Source: Desulfobulbus sp.
Lineage (GTDB): Bacteria > Desulfobacterota > Desulfobulbia > Desulfobulbales > Desulfobulbaceae
NCBI GenBank assembly: GCA_011051875.1
Contig: DRKI01000205.1
Span: 1 to 61,229, forward strand
Reading direction: 5' to 3'
Length of the DNA: 61,229 nt
In this document: one piece after another, positions 43,286-52,678 of the stretch
Layout: every line of letters starts with the position of its first letter
Position numbering within the stretch: position 1 is the stretch's first letter
Position numbers and translations under genes: made by a program
The notes under the pieces: model-generated
Seen by the model: only the letters and a program-made list of their open reading frames with translations
What the model was told of the DNA's origin: nothing
Database searches by the model: none

Positions 43286-44479
43286 TTAGTGATCTTCGGA
43301 CAGGTGGCCGCGGAAGAGGCGCTCACCCATCATGAACAGGATGCCACAGAAAGTGAACCCGGCCAGGGTAATCATGTACTCGTGCAGCGTCGGGGAGTAA
43401 GAGAACAGATGCGGCATGCCGACGATGTTGAGCTCATGGAACCCAGGCACGATCTGGCCGACCACGACCAGGTCATAGCGCATGAAGAAGATGCCGATGA
43501 TACTGGCAGCGGAACCGAGCGCCATTGCCGGGATGTTCCTGGCCCTGACAGCGAGGATGATAACAAAGGGGATAACCAGCCCCATGGCGACCTCGCCCAC
43601 CCAGAAGTTTACGGCAAAGGGGCCGTTGAGCAGGGCCATCATGGCCTCATACTTTCCCGGGGGATGTCCGGCGATACCGGAGATCATCTTCCAGGTGGTG
43701 AAGAACATGATGACCATGTAGAGCAGGGCGCCGAGCTTGGCCACCGAGCTGAGGGAATTCTGCAGGGTCTCGCTCATCTTCCAGCCGTTGATCTTGTAGC
43801 CGAGCCAGTGGAAAAAGATCACAGCGGCACAACCGGACATCATGGCGGACGTGATGAAATAGATGGGCATATAGGGACCATGCCAGAATTCACGACCGTT
43901 GAGAAGGCCGAACACGGCACCCAGGTTGGAGTGGGCGGCGACACCGGCGATTACGCCCAGCAGACCGAGCATACCGGCCTGTTTGTGCCGGCCCATCTGC
44001 AGCAGCGCGAACTCGATGAGCATGAAAAAGAGGTATGCGCCGTAGAGGGTGCCCATCCACCAGATATTGGACGTTGGGTTGGGGGAAATCACGTTGTAGA
44101 TCGCCATCCGCCAGGGATTCTCGATCTCAAAGGCGATGACGACGAAACCGGATACAATGGTGGCAATGGCCAGAAAAACCGAGCGCTTGGCGATGGGCTT
44201 GAATGCCTCGACACCGAAAACATGGCCAATGGACGAAACCAGGCACAGGCCGGTCGAGGTGACGACGAAAAAGACGTAGGCCGACAGCATCAGACCCCAG
44301 GGAATTTCGCGGGTACAGCCGTAGGCATGATCGTGCCCGATGTAGAGGGCGTGGATTCCGAAAGCGACTCCGATGAGGGTCAACAGGCCGAACAGACCGA
44401 TTACTGCGTTATAGGCTCCTGAAGTGGTACCTTCAAGTCCTCCCTCCTGTGGCAGAACCTTAGCCAATATATTCTCCAT
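43286..44479 (-). CDS. NrfD/PsrC-family membrane oxidoreductase subunit
   Basis: The 397-residue protein has about ten membrane helices and the NrfD-type quinone-binding pattern (IPWGLMLSAYVFFVVTSTGL, NPTSNIWWMGTLYGAY, FVVIAFEIENPWRM). NrfD subunits exchange electrons with menaquinone and usually pair with iron-sulfur and catalytic subunits. None is encoded beside it here; only a MerR regulator and a 38-residue membrane peptide are neighbours. The start ATG 44479 has GGAG upstream. Confidence 0.9.
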   Translation of the reverse strand: MENILAKVLPQEGGLEGTTSGAYNAVIGLFGLLTLIGVAFGIHALYIGHDHAYGCTREIPWGLMLSAYVFFVVTSTGLCLVSSIGHVFGVEAFKPIAKRSVFLAIATIVSGFVVIAFEIENPWRMAIYNVISPNPTSNIWWMGTLYGAYLFFMLIEFALLQMGRHKQAGMLGLLGVIAGVAAHSNLGAVFGLLNGREFWHGPYMPIYFITSAMMSGCAAVIFFHWLGYKINGWKMSETLQNSLSSVAKLGALLYMVIMFFTTWKMISGIAGHPPGKYEAMMALLNGPFAVNFWVGEVAMGLVIPFVIILAVRARNIPAMALGSAASIIGIFFMRYDLVVVGQIVPGFHELNIVGMPHLFSYSPTLHEYMITLAGFTFCGILFMMGERLFRGHLSEDH

Positions 44480-44573
44480 GATTCACTACTCCTCCATACA
44501 GTTCTTTGGTGGCTGGCAGGGGGTATCCTCTTCCTGCCATTGTCTCTGTGCAGACGATTTACGCATGCAACGG

Positions 44574-44690
44574 CTAGGAAAAATCACTTTCTTCCCTGAC
44601 GGCCTCTAAGACCGGTTTGATCTTGATATCAAACAGGGTATGGAGTGCAGCACCACCTAGCCAAAAAACGAGAAATACTATGCCTTCCAT
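44574..44690 (-). CDS. 38-residue single-span membrane peptide
   Basis: A short frame starts at ATG 44690 behind GGAGAAGCAA and ends in TAG at 44574. It encodes MEGIVFLVFWLGGAALHTLF followed by a charged tail (DIKIKPVLEAVREESDFS). It is one hydrophobic helix plus a polar C-terminus. It lies 94 bp upstream of nrfD on the same strand. The good ribosome site and sensible topology favour a real gene, perhaps a small subunit of the NrfD complex. No family recognised. Confidence 0.65.
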   Translation of the reverse strand: MEGIVFLVFWLGGAALHTLFDIKIKPVLEAVREESDFS

Positions 44691-44869
44691 TTGCTTCTCC
44701 TTCTTTCCGGTCGGTCAGACCGGAGTTTTGCATGTGTTTCGGCCGGATATCCATTGGCGGATGCATACCCGGTCATGTTGTGCTCTGCTCTGCTTTCACC
44801 TCCTCTTCTTGGCTGTTGAGATTGACAAAATCAATGGTTCGTTCCTGTAAACTCCTTCCTTGCCCTCCC

Positions 44870-44898
44870 TTCTAAACGAACCTCCCGTGGCTTGTCAA
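44870..44898 (-). promoter_or_regulatory. Candidate promoter of the nrfD operon
   Basis: On the minus strand TTGACA (44898-44893) is separated by 17 bp from TTAGAA (44875-44870). The -35 is perfect and the -10 is poor. It would give a leader of ~170 bases before the small peptide gene. Confidence 0.4.
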
Positions 44899-45199
44899 CA
44901 AAAAAGTCCCATTGTTTCCAAAAAAAGTACAAACGCATGACGCATAATATTCCCACCCTGTGATATCAGGTAAACCGGAAACCATGATATCCCATACAAA
45001 TCCGCCGCATCCGGCCGGGCCATCGCCATCATCCCCCGGTATTCCATCCATTGCGAAGATTGACCCTGCAGACCGCCCGCCATGCCGCAGGCGCTTCCCA
45101 TGGAGCAAATTCAGCCATTGCGGAGAAAAAAAGACGTATTATGCGTCCAAAAAGAAAAGGGCCAAAGCTCCTTCTTCCTGCATCTCCGCCAAGCTTTAA
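44899..45199. other. AT-rich intergenic stretch
   Basis: A 78-codon frame on the minus strand (44872-45108) overlaps the candidate promoter and has no family features; it is not called. Otherwise no structure is evident. Confidence 0.35.
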
Positions 45200-45364
45200 A
45201 AAAATATTAAAATAATCTCAGTATATTATATGCAAAACAATAAGAATTGCTTTCATCAAGGCATACAAATTGCTTAACAAAAGTAGCTGCTCGCAAAAGA
45301 ACGCCAAAGACGAGATAGCTTCTCCCAAGATCCCCGGGGTGGCGGCCCCGGGGATCTCTTTTTC
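45200..45364 (+). ncRNA. Candidate small RNA upstream of ftsH
   Basis: A very AT-rich region (45195-45240, with TTTAAA and TATTAT elements suitable for a promoter) is followed by ~90 bp without a reading frame and then a strong terminator at 45328-45364. A transcript of roughly 100-130 bases would result. No known RNA family was recognised by eye. An alternative is an attenuator for ftsH, but ftsH starts 200 bp after the terminator. Confidence 0.4.
45328..45364 (+). terminator. Rho-independent terminator
   Basis: AGATCCCCGGGG and CCCCGGGGATCT form a perfect 12-bp stem with loop TGGCGG, followed by CTTTTTCT. No protein gene on this strand precedes it. Confidence 0.85.
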
Positions 45365-45563
45365 TGTCCGGCTCCCGCACTCTTCCCCGTCCCCGCTGTC
45401 CCCTCCCCTTTACCTTTTGCCTGATTTATGGTATCCCTGAGACCGTGACGCACCTGCTCACGCTTAATAACAACTGTTATTTCACAGTGTTAGATACTTC
45501 AGGCCAAAGTGGAGGCAATGGCTGGCTTCCCTGCGGCGATCCTATGCATTCCGGAGTACACCA

Positions 45564-47351
<1,788 letters not shown>

Positions 47352-47385
47352 CTGATTCCAGCAACATGCAAGCCGGAGGCATCCC

Positions 47386-48906
47386 ATGGGCAGCACCAGT
47401 TCCACCATGCAACGTCGCAGGAAAGGCCACAGGGGACGACCGGAAGACCGGGGAGCTGTGACCGCGGGAACACCGCATCACGCCGTCATCCTGCTGGCCA
47501 TCCTGATCCTTCTCACCGCCTCCGCCGCCCCTGCGGCCACCCCGGCCGAACATACCGCCATCGAGGGTCCTTTCACCTCGGTGCCGGAGGTCACCGCCGC
47601 CTGCCTCCAGTGCCATCCGGAGACAGGGACCGCGATCCTGGAGAGTGTCCACTGGCGCTGGCAGCGACAGCGTTCCATTGACGGCAAAACAGAGACGTAC
47701 TCCAAACTGGACGGACTGACCAACTTCGGCATCGTGGCCCGCTCCAACCCCGGCCGCTGCCTGGTCTGCCACATCAGCACCGCGCCCGCACCGGAGACCA
47801 TCGACAATGGAGGAGCGGGAAGCATCGACTGCCTGGTCTGCCACGACACCAGCGGCACATATCGCCGCGGCGTGCAGGCCACCCCGGCCGAGCTGCTCCG
47901 CATGGCGCGAAGTGCCGGCCCGCCGGCGCCGGCCAACTGCATGACCTGCCACAGTCCCTCCTGCGGCCTGGGCCCGGACGTGCACCGGGAGGATTTTGCA
48001 ACCGATGTCCACCTCTCCCGCCGGGGCGGCGGCATGAGCTGCCAGGAGTGTCATCCCTCGGGCGGTCGCCACCGGATGGCGCGCCGGCTCAGCAGGGACA
48101 GCGGAACCAGGCTGGCCACCGGTTGCCGCGCCTGCCATACCGACAGTCCGCACGGTCAGCTCCAGCTCAACCGCCATGCGGAGCTGATCGCCTGCCAGAC
48201 CTGTCACATCCCGGAATATGGCCGGGCAACACCCGTGCTCATCGGCTGGAACTGGCTGCTGGCCGGACAGACGGCCGGAATCTTTCTTGACGGGCGTGCC
48301 GGACGGACACATCTCCTGACAGGCAATGGCTTCCTGCTGGCCTCGGGCGTGGAACCGGTCTATCGCTGGGACAACGGCAGCGACCGGGTCTACCGGCGCG
48401 GTGACAGGACAGAGCAGGGCAAGGTGACCGTATTACAGGAACCGGGTCCCAGGAGACCCGGCTCGAGGATCCGTCCCTTCATGGTGCAGTACGGGACCCA
48501 GCTCTACGACGCCCGCTACCGCTACCTGGTCTCGCCGCAGCTGAATCCCGGGCCCGGTCCCCTGTTTCCGGACGCAGACTGGGAGACCATCGCCCGCCGC
48601 GGCATGAACAGCTTCCGCCTTCCCTACAGCGGCCGGCACGATTTCACGGTCACGCTCACCCAGCGCCGCCTGGACCACGGAACCGTTCCGGCGGCCCAGG
48701 CCCTGGACTGCATGGACTGCCACGGCGCCACCACCCGGATGGACTGGCAGACGCTGGGCTATGAGCAGGATCCCTGGACGGACGGGACAGGGGTGGCCCG
48801 ACCCCCATTGGCCACGCCGCCGGAACCGGGACCGGCCGCTACCCCTGCCGGCCGGGAGTTACCGCCAATACGGGAAACGGTACTCCCGGTGGAACCCGAC
48901 CGGTGA
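47386..48906 (+). CDS. Octaheme c-type cytochrome, tetrathionate-reductase family
   Basis: 506 residues with a hydrophobic export signal near 35-52 and eight CxxCH sites (CLQCH, CLVCH twice, CMTCH, CQECH, CRACH, CQTCH, CMDCH). The N-terminal pattern FTSVPEVTAACLQCHPE, SVHWRW, NFGI and IDCLVCHDTSGTY follows the periplasmic OTR family, which reduces tetrathionate and, in vitro, nitrite or hydroxylamine. The C-terminal ~150 residues carry only the last heme and a Pro-rich tail. The start ATG 47386 follows GGAGG, 34 bp after ftsH. The in vivo substrate is unknown. Confidence 0.85.
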   Translation: MGSTSSTMQRRRKGHRGRPEDRGAVTAGTPHHAVILLAILILLTASAAPAATPAEHTAIEGPFTSVPEVTAACLQCHPETGTAILESVHWRWQRQRSIDGKTETYSKLDGLTNFGIVARSNPGRCLVCHISTAPAPETIDNGGAGSIDCLVCHDTSGTYRRGVQATPAELLRMARSAGPPAPANCMTCHSPSCGLGPDVHREDFATDVHLSRRGGGMSCQECHPSGGRHRMARRLSRDSGTRLATGCRACHTDSPHGQLQLNRHAELIACQTCHIPEYGRATPVLIGWNWLLAGQTAGIFLDGRAGRTHLLTGNGFLLASGVEPVYRWDNGSDRVYRRGDRTEQGKVTVLQEPGPRRPGSRIRPFMVQYGTQLYDARYRYLVSPQLNPGPGPLFPDADWETIARRGMNSFRLPYSGRHDFTVTLTQRRLDHGTVPAAQALDCMDCHGATTRMDWQTLGYEQDPWTDGTGVARPPLATPPEPGPAATPAGRELPPIRETVLPVEPDR

Positions 48907-49389
48907 ACCCGAGTGCTTGCGCCGCTTGAACTCCCAGGGTGAGAGCGGATGCCTGTCCTTCCACAAGCCCCGGCGCTGTTTCCTGGCCTTCTCCTGGAGT
49001 TTCTCCAGCTCCCGGCACAGTTTTTTCCGTTTGCAGTACCGGGGGTACATCCAGGCCAGTCCCTCCCTGACCATCTCCCGGTTGGCCAGGCGGCCATGAA
49101 TCTTGATCAGGGCGACCACCCTCTTGTACCGGTCCACATCAACGGGCTCCACGCTGACCGTCTTTCGCAGGAGCAGGCCGCGGAGATGGTACCGAGCCCG
49201 GTCCCCGTACCGCTGGCCGTATTCCGGGGCATCTATACCGTAGAGCCTGATCTCCACGATCCGGTTGCCCCGCTTGACCCGGATGGAATCGCCGTCGAGC
49301 ACCTTGACCACCAGGCCGTGCCAGGCCAGGCTGGTGGAGCAGTGCAGCAGGAACAGCAGAAAAAAGATCGCAGCTGCCGGGTACCTCAC
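48859..49389 (-). CDS. Secreted thermonuclease-like (SNase) protein
   Basis: 176 residues with a signal peptide (AAIFFLLFLLHCSTSLA) and a staphylococcal-nuclease domain: VVKVLDGDSIRV, RLYGIDAPEYGQ (catalytic Arg), DVDRYKRVVALI (second Arg) and NREMVREGLAWMY. Ca2+-dependent nuclease activity is the family role. A basic tail of ~40 residues overlaps the convergent cytochrome gene by 48 bp. The stop of the diguanylate cyclase gene overlaps its start. Confidence 0.9.
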   Translation of the reverse strand: MRYPAAAIFFLLFLLHCSTSLAWHGLVVKVLDGDSIRVKRGNRIVEIRLYGIDAPEYGQRYGDRARYHLRGLLLRKTVSVEPVDVDRYKRVVALIKIHGRLANREMVREGLAWMYPRYCKRKKLCRELEKLQEKARKQRRGLWKDRHPLSPWEFKRRKHSGSPVGFHREYRFPYWR

Positions 49390-50741
49390 ACTTCTTCCTC
49401 TACCACCAGCTTGGGGGCCACCTGGTTCCTGCCCCGGCTCTTGGCCACATAGAGCAGGCGGTCTGCCAGCTGGATCAGCTCCGAGGCACTGGCCGGATTA
49501 TCATTGAGAACCGTGGCGACACCGGCGCTGATGGTGACCCGGCAGGACTTGTCCCCCGAGGTGAAGCGATGGGACTCGATGCTGGAACGCAACCGCTCCG
49601 CCACACCGATACAGGCGCCCAGGCCGGCCCGGGGCAGGATAAGCACGAACTCCTCGCCCCCGTAGCGTACGGCCAGGTCACCTCCCCGCACCAGCCGCCG
49701 CACCAGCGCCCCGATCTCGGCCAGGACATGATCCCCGAAATCATGGCCCTGGGAATCGTTGATCCGCTTGAAGTGATCGATATCAAAGAAGACACATCCC
49801 AGGTCCATGCCGGAGCGGACGATACGGGCAAAGATCCTGGTCAGGAAATCCATGAGGTACCGCCTGTTGTACAGGCCGGTGAGACTGTCGCGGACAGCGA
49901 GGTCATAGAGATTGCGGTTCATCTCCTCCAGTTGAGAGAGATAGAGACGGGACTGGAGATGGACCTTGACCCGCGCCTGCAGCTCTTCACTGATGAAGGG
50001 CTTGACCAGGTAATCGCTGGCCCCTGCCCGGAACATGGTGATGATATGGTCCGAATCTCCTTCCGAACTGAGAAACAGGACCGGGAGATGCGCGGTTTCG
50101 GGGCAACGCCGGACCAGGTATACGAACTCATCCCCCTTCATGCGCGGCATGCGGTAATCGACAATGACCAGGTCCACGTCCAGGTTCTGGTCGCACAGCA
50201 TCTCGTAGGCGGTCTGCCCGTCCCCGGCCTCGTGGATCTGCAGACCGATCCGGGCCAGACAGCGCCCCACGAGATAGCGGACCACCTGGGAATCATCGAC
50301 CACAAGGGCCGACATACCGGCAAACGCGGTTTCCGGGCGCAGGAACGAATTGACCGACCGCAGGATCTCGTCCGGCGAAAAGGGTTTGGCGATGAAATCG
50401 ATGCAGCCCAGGCGGAACCCCTGGCGCCTGTTTTCCAGGGTATCGTCGGACGAGATCAGCAGAACGGGCAGCGGATCCCTGCCTGACCAGTTCAACTGCT
50501 TCCGCGCCTCGTACTCCCGCAGTTTCCTGCAGGTTGAAAATCCATCCAGCCGCGGCATGTCGATGTCCATGATCACCAGGTCCGGCGGGTCATCCAGCCG
50601 GCGCAGGGAGGAGAGCATTTCCAGGCCGTCCCCGAAGGACACGGTTTCATAGCCTCCCTCTTCAAGCCGCTTCTGTATGCTCTGGCGCACCTCGGCGCTG
50701 TCATCCACCACAACTACCTGTTGCTGCTTCTTCTTCTCCAT
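49386..50741 (-). CDS. Diguanylate cyclase with two receiver domains
   Basis: About 451 residues: receiver 1 (VVVDDSAEVRQ, Asp in LVIMDIDMPRLDG, Lys in FIAKPFSPDE), receiver 2 (LVVDDSQVVRY, Asp in LVIVDYRMPRMKGDE, Lys in YLVKPFISEE) and a GGDEF domain with the active-site GGEEF and FFDIDHFKRIND, which synthesises c-di-GMP (PleD-like architecture). No inhibitory RxxD upstream of GGEEF is evident (the residues are VRRLVRGGDLAVRY). The start may be ATG 50741 or TTG 50780. It diverges from the cyclic-nucleotide-binding gene. Confidence 0.93.
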   Translation of the reverse strand: MEKKKQQQVVVVDDSAEVRQSIQKRLEEGGYETVSFGDGLEMLSSLRRLDDPPDLVIMDIDMPRLDGFSTCRKLREYEARKQLNWSGRDPLPVLLISSDDTLENRRQGFRLGCIDFIAKPFSPDEILRSVNSFLRPETAFAGMSALVVDDSQVVRYLVGRCLARIGLQIHEAGDGQTAYEMLCDQNLDVDLVIVDYRMPRMKGDEFVYLVRRCPETAHLPVLFLSSEGDSDHIITMFRAGASDYLVKPFISEELQARVKVHLQSRLYLSQLEEMNRNLYDLAVRDSLTGLYNRRYLMDFLTRIFARIVRSGMDLGCVFFDIDHFKRINDSQGHDFGDHVLAEIGALVRRLVRGGDLAVRYGGEEFVLILPRAGLGACIGVAERLRSSIESHRFTSGDKSCRVTISAGVATVLNDNPASASELIQLADRLLYVAKSRGRNQVAPKLVVEEEV

Positions 50742-51086
50742 CGGGTCAGGCCGGCCGTATTGTACGTGTGATCTGGACAATCATCGCTCTACCCTGCATC
50801 TGCCGGGCACCGGAATGTAAACACAGAACCCGGTTGTCAAGAAAATGACACGACGAACGAATGCACCTTGTCTTTCGCGGATGATCTGTGCTATTCTTAG
50901 GTGTAAGTGTACATCAGAACACCGGAAAAAAGATAGTTTTTTATCCTGGAGGAGAGAGAACAGCAGCCTGCGCCGTTTCCGCCTCCTGCGGAGACGTTGT
51001 GGTACTGTCCGATCCGGTGACACCGGCCGGCATCATGCCCGGCCATGTCGGCCCCTGTCCTCTGGAGGAGCTCTGACCACGCCGCC
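50742..51086. promoter_or_regulatory. Divergent control region with a rightward promoter
   Basis: TTGTCT (50868-50873), an 18-bp spacer and TATTCT (50892-50897) form a plausible sigma-70 promoter for the 51087 gene. TTGACA read leftward at 50835-50840 might serve the cyclase. No gene is supported inside. Confidence 0.4.
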
Positions 51087-51584
51087 ATGAATCCGGCCGA
51101 TCTTCGTCATCATGAACTCAGCGAGACCGAGGAAAGAACCAGAGACTTCATCCTCAGCCTGCCCCTGTTTGATCTCTTCAAGGTGGACGAGATCGATATC
51201 CTGGCCAGACACATGAACTATTCGGAGATAACGCGTGGAGAATACCTGTTCATGGAGGGCGAGAAAGGGGATTACATGTGCTTCGTGGTCCGCGGCCTTC
51301 TCGATGTTCTGAAAAAATCATCCCAGGGCGACTACCGGGTCATCGCACGCCTGGGCAAGGGCAATACCATCGGCGAGATGTCCATCATCGACAAATCGCC
51401 CCGTTCCGCCTCGGTCATCGCCCGGCAGCCGTCGGTGGTCATCATCCTGACCAAGAAGGGGTTCGACATCCTCACCCAGCGCTATCCGACCCTCGGTATC
51501 ATCCTGCTGAAAAAGATCATGCGGCTTCTCAGCCTCAACATGCGCCGCACCTCGAGCCGGCTTGCGGACAAGATGCCTTCCTGA
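51087..51584 (+). CDS. Cyclic-nucleotide-binding (CAP_ED) protein
   Basis: 165 residues forming a single cyclic-nucleotide-binding domain (RGEYLFMEGEKGDYMCFVVRGLLDVLKK, phosphate-binding-cassette-like GEMSIIDKSPRSASVIA) and a short C-terminal helix, without the helix-turn-helix of Crp. It is 6 bp from the sigma-54 activator gene, so it may act on it as a separate sensory subunit. The bound ligand is unknown. Confidence 0.88.
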   Translation: MNPADLRHHELSETEERTRDFILSLPLFDLFKVDEIDILARHMNYSEITRGEYLFMEGEKGDYMCFVVRGLLDVLKKSSQGDYRVIARLGKGNTIGEMSIIDKSPRSASVIARQPSVVIILTKKGFDILTQRYPTLGIILLKKIMRLLSLNMRRTSSRLADKMPS

Positions 51585-51590
51585 TTCCCC

Positions 51591-52655
51591 ATGGCAAGGA
51601 AATCATTTCACGGTCTCATCGGCCGCAGCGAGTGCATGCGTGAGCTCTTCGAGCTCATCACCAAACTGGCCGAGGACGACCAGACCACGGTCCTGATCCA
51701 GGGCGAATCCGGAACCGGCAAGGAGCTGGTGGCCAAGGCCATCCACGCCCGCAGCCCGAGACGCAGCGGCAACTTTGTCCCGGTCAACTGCGCCGCCATC
51801 CCTGACGACCTCCTGGAAAGCGAGCTGTTCGGATACACCAAGGGCGCCTTCACCGGCGCCACCAGCGCCAAGATCGGCCGTATCGAATATGCTGACGGCG
51901 GCTCCCTGTTCCTCGACGAGATCGGCGACATGAAGCCCATGCTCCAGGCCAAGCTGCTGCGGGTCCTGCAGGAGCGGGAATTCGAACAGGTGGGCGGACT
52001 GAAATCGATCCCGGTCAACGTCAGGGTCATCGCCGCCACCCACCGCAATCTCGAGCAGATGGTGGCCGAGGGCAAATTCAGGGAAGACCTCTACTACCGG
52101 CTCAGTGTCATTCCCGTGACCATTCCCCCCCTGCGCGAACGGTGCGAAGACATTCCCCTGCTCATCGAGTACTTCATCGACAACCTGAAAAAAAGCAGCA
52201 GAAAACCGCTGCAGGGTTTCGACCTGGCGGCCATACAGGCCATCTGCAGCTATCCCTGGCCCGGCAATGTGCGGGAGCTGGAAAACCTGGTCCGCCACAT
52301 GTCCATCCTGCACGGCGGCACACGTGTCAGCTATGCCGATCTGCCTGAAAAATACCGCAACACTCCTCCTGCGCCGGCTGCCGACAGCGAAAGCGCCATG
52401 CCCGAAGACGTCTCGCGGCCCGAACAGCTGTCCCTGTTCTCCGTCACGGTCCCCCCGGTGGAAGAGGTCTGGTCCGAGGAGGGGGTGGATTTCAACGCCC
52501 TGGTCAATGAATTCGAGACCCGGCTCATCATCCAGGCCCTGAAGATGACTGAAGGCAACAAGAAGGAGGCAGCCCGGATCCTGAACCTGAAACGGACCAC
52601 CCTGCTGGAGAAGATCAAGAAAAAGGAGCTGCAGCAGAGCTGGCAGAACAACTGA
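51591..52655 (+). CDS. Sigma-54-dependent activator without receiver domain
   Basis: 354 residues starting directly with the AAA+ core: Walker A GESGTGKE, the sigma-54 contact GAFTGA, Walker [19 protein letters not shown], the arginine-containing [10 protein letters not shown], and [12 protein letters not shown] Fis-type helix-turn-helix ends the protein ([22 protein letters not shown]). There is no N-terminal regulatory domain. Control may come from the cyclic-nucleotide-binding protein encoded next to it. Confidence 0.93.
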   Translation: MARKSFHGLIGRSECMRELFELITKLAEDDQTTVLIQGESGTGKELVAKAIHARSPRRSGNFVPVNCAAIPDDLLESELFGYTKGAFTGATSAKIGRIEYADGGSLFLDEIGDMKPMLQAKLLRVLQEREFEQVGGLKSIPVNVRVIAATHRNLEQMVAEGKFREDLYYRLSVIPVTIPPLRERCEDIPLLIEYFIDNLKKSSRKPLQGFDLAAIQAICSYPWPGNVRELENLVRHMSILHGGTRVSYADLPEKYRNTPPAPAADSESAMPEDVSRPEQLSLFSVTVPPVEEVWSEEGVDFNALVNEFETRLIIQALKMTEGNKKEAARILNLKRTTLLEKIKKKELQQSWQNN

Positions 52656-52678
52656 CGCCGGTGCGGCAGCATGCCGGC

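Noticed and set aside
44698-44796. 32-codon frame upstream of the small membrane peptide
   Set aside because: The GGAGG lies ~20 bp from its ATG, the sequence has no features, and it overlaps the next start.
45518-45563. Leader peptide start (ATG 45518 behind GGAGG) before ftsH
   Set aside because: The ribosome site is only two bases from the ATG and the frame runs out of phase into ftsH; not enough support for a gene.
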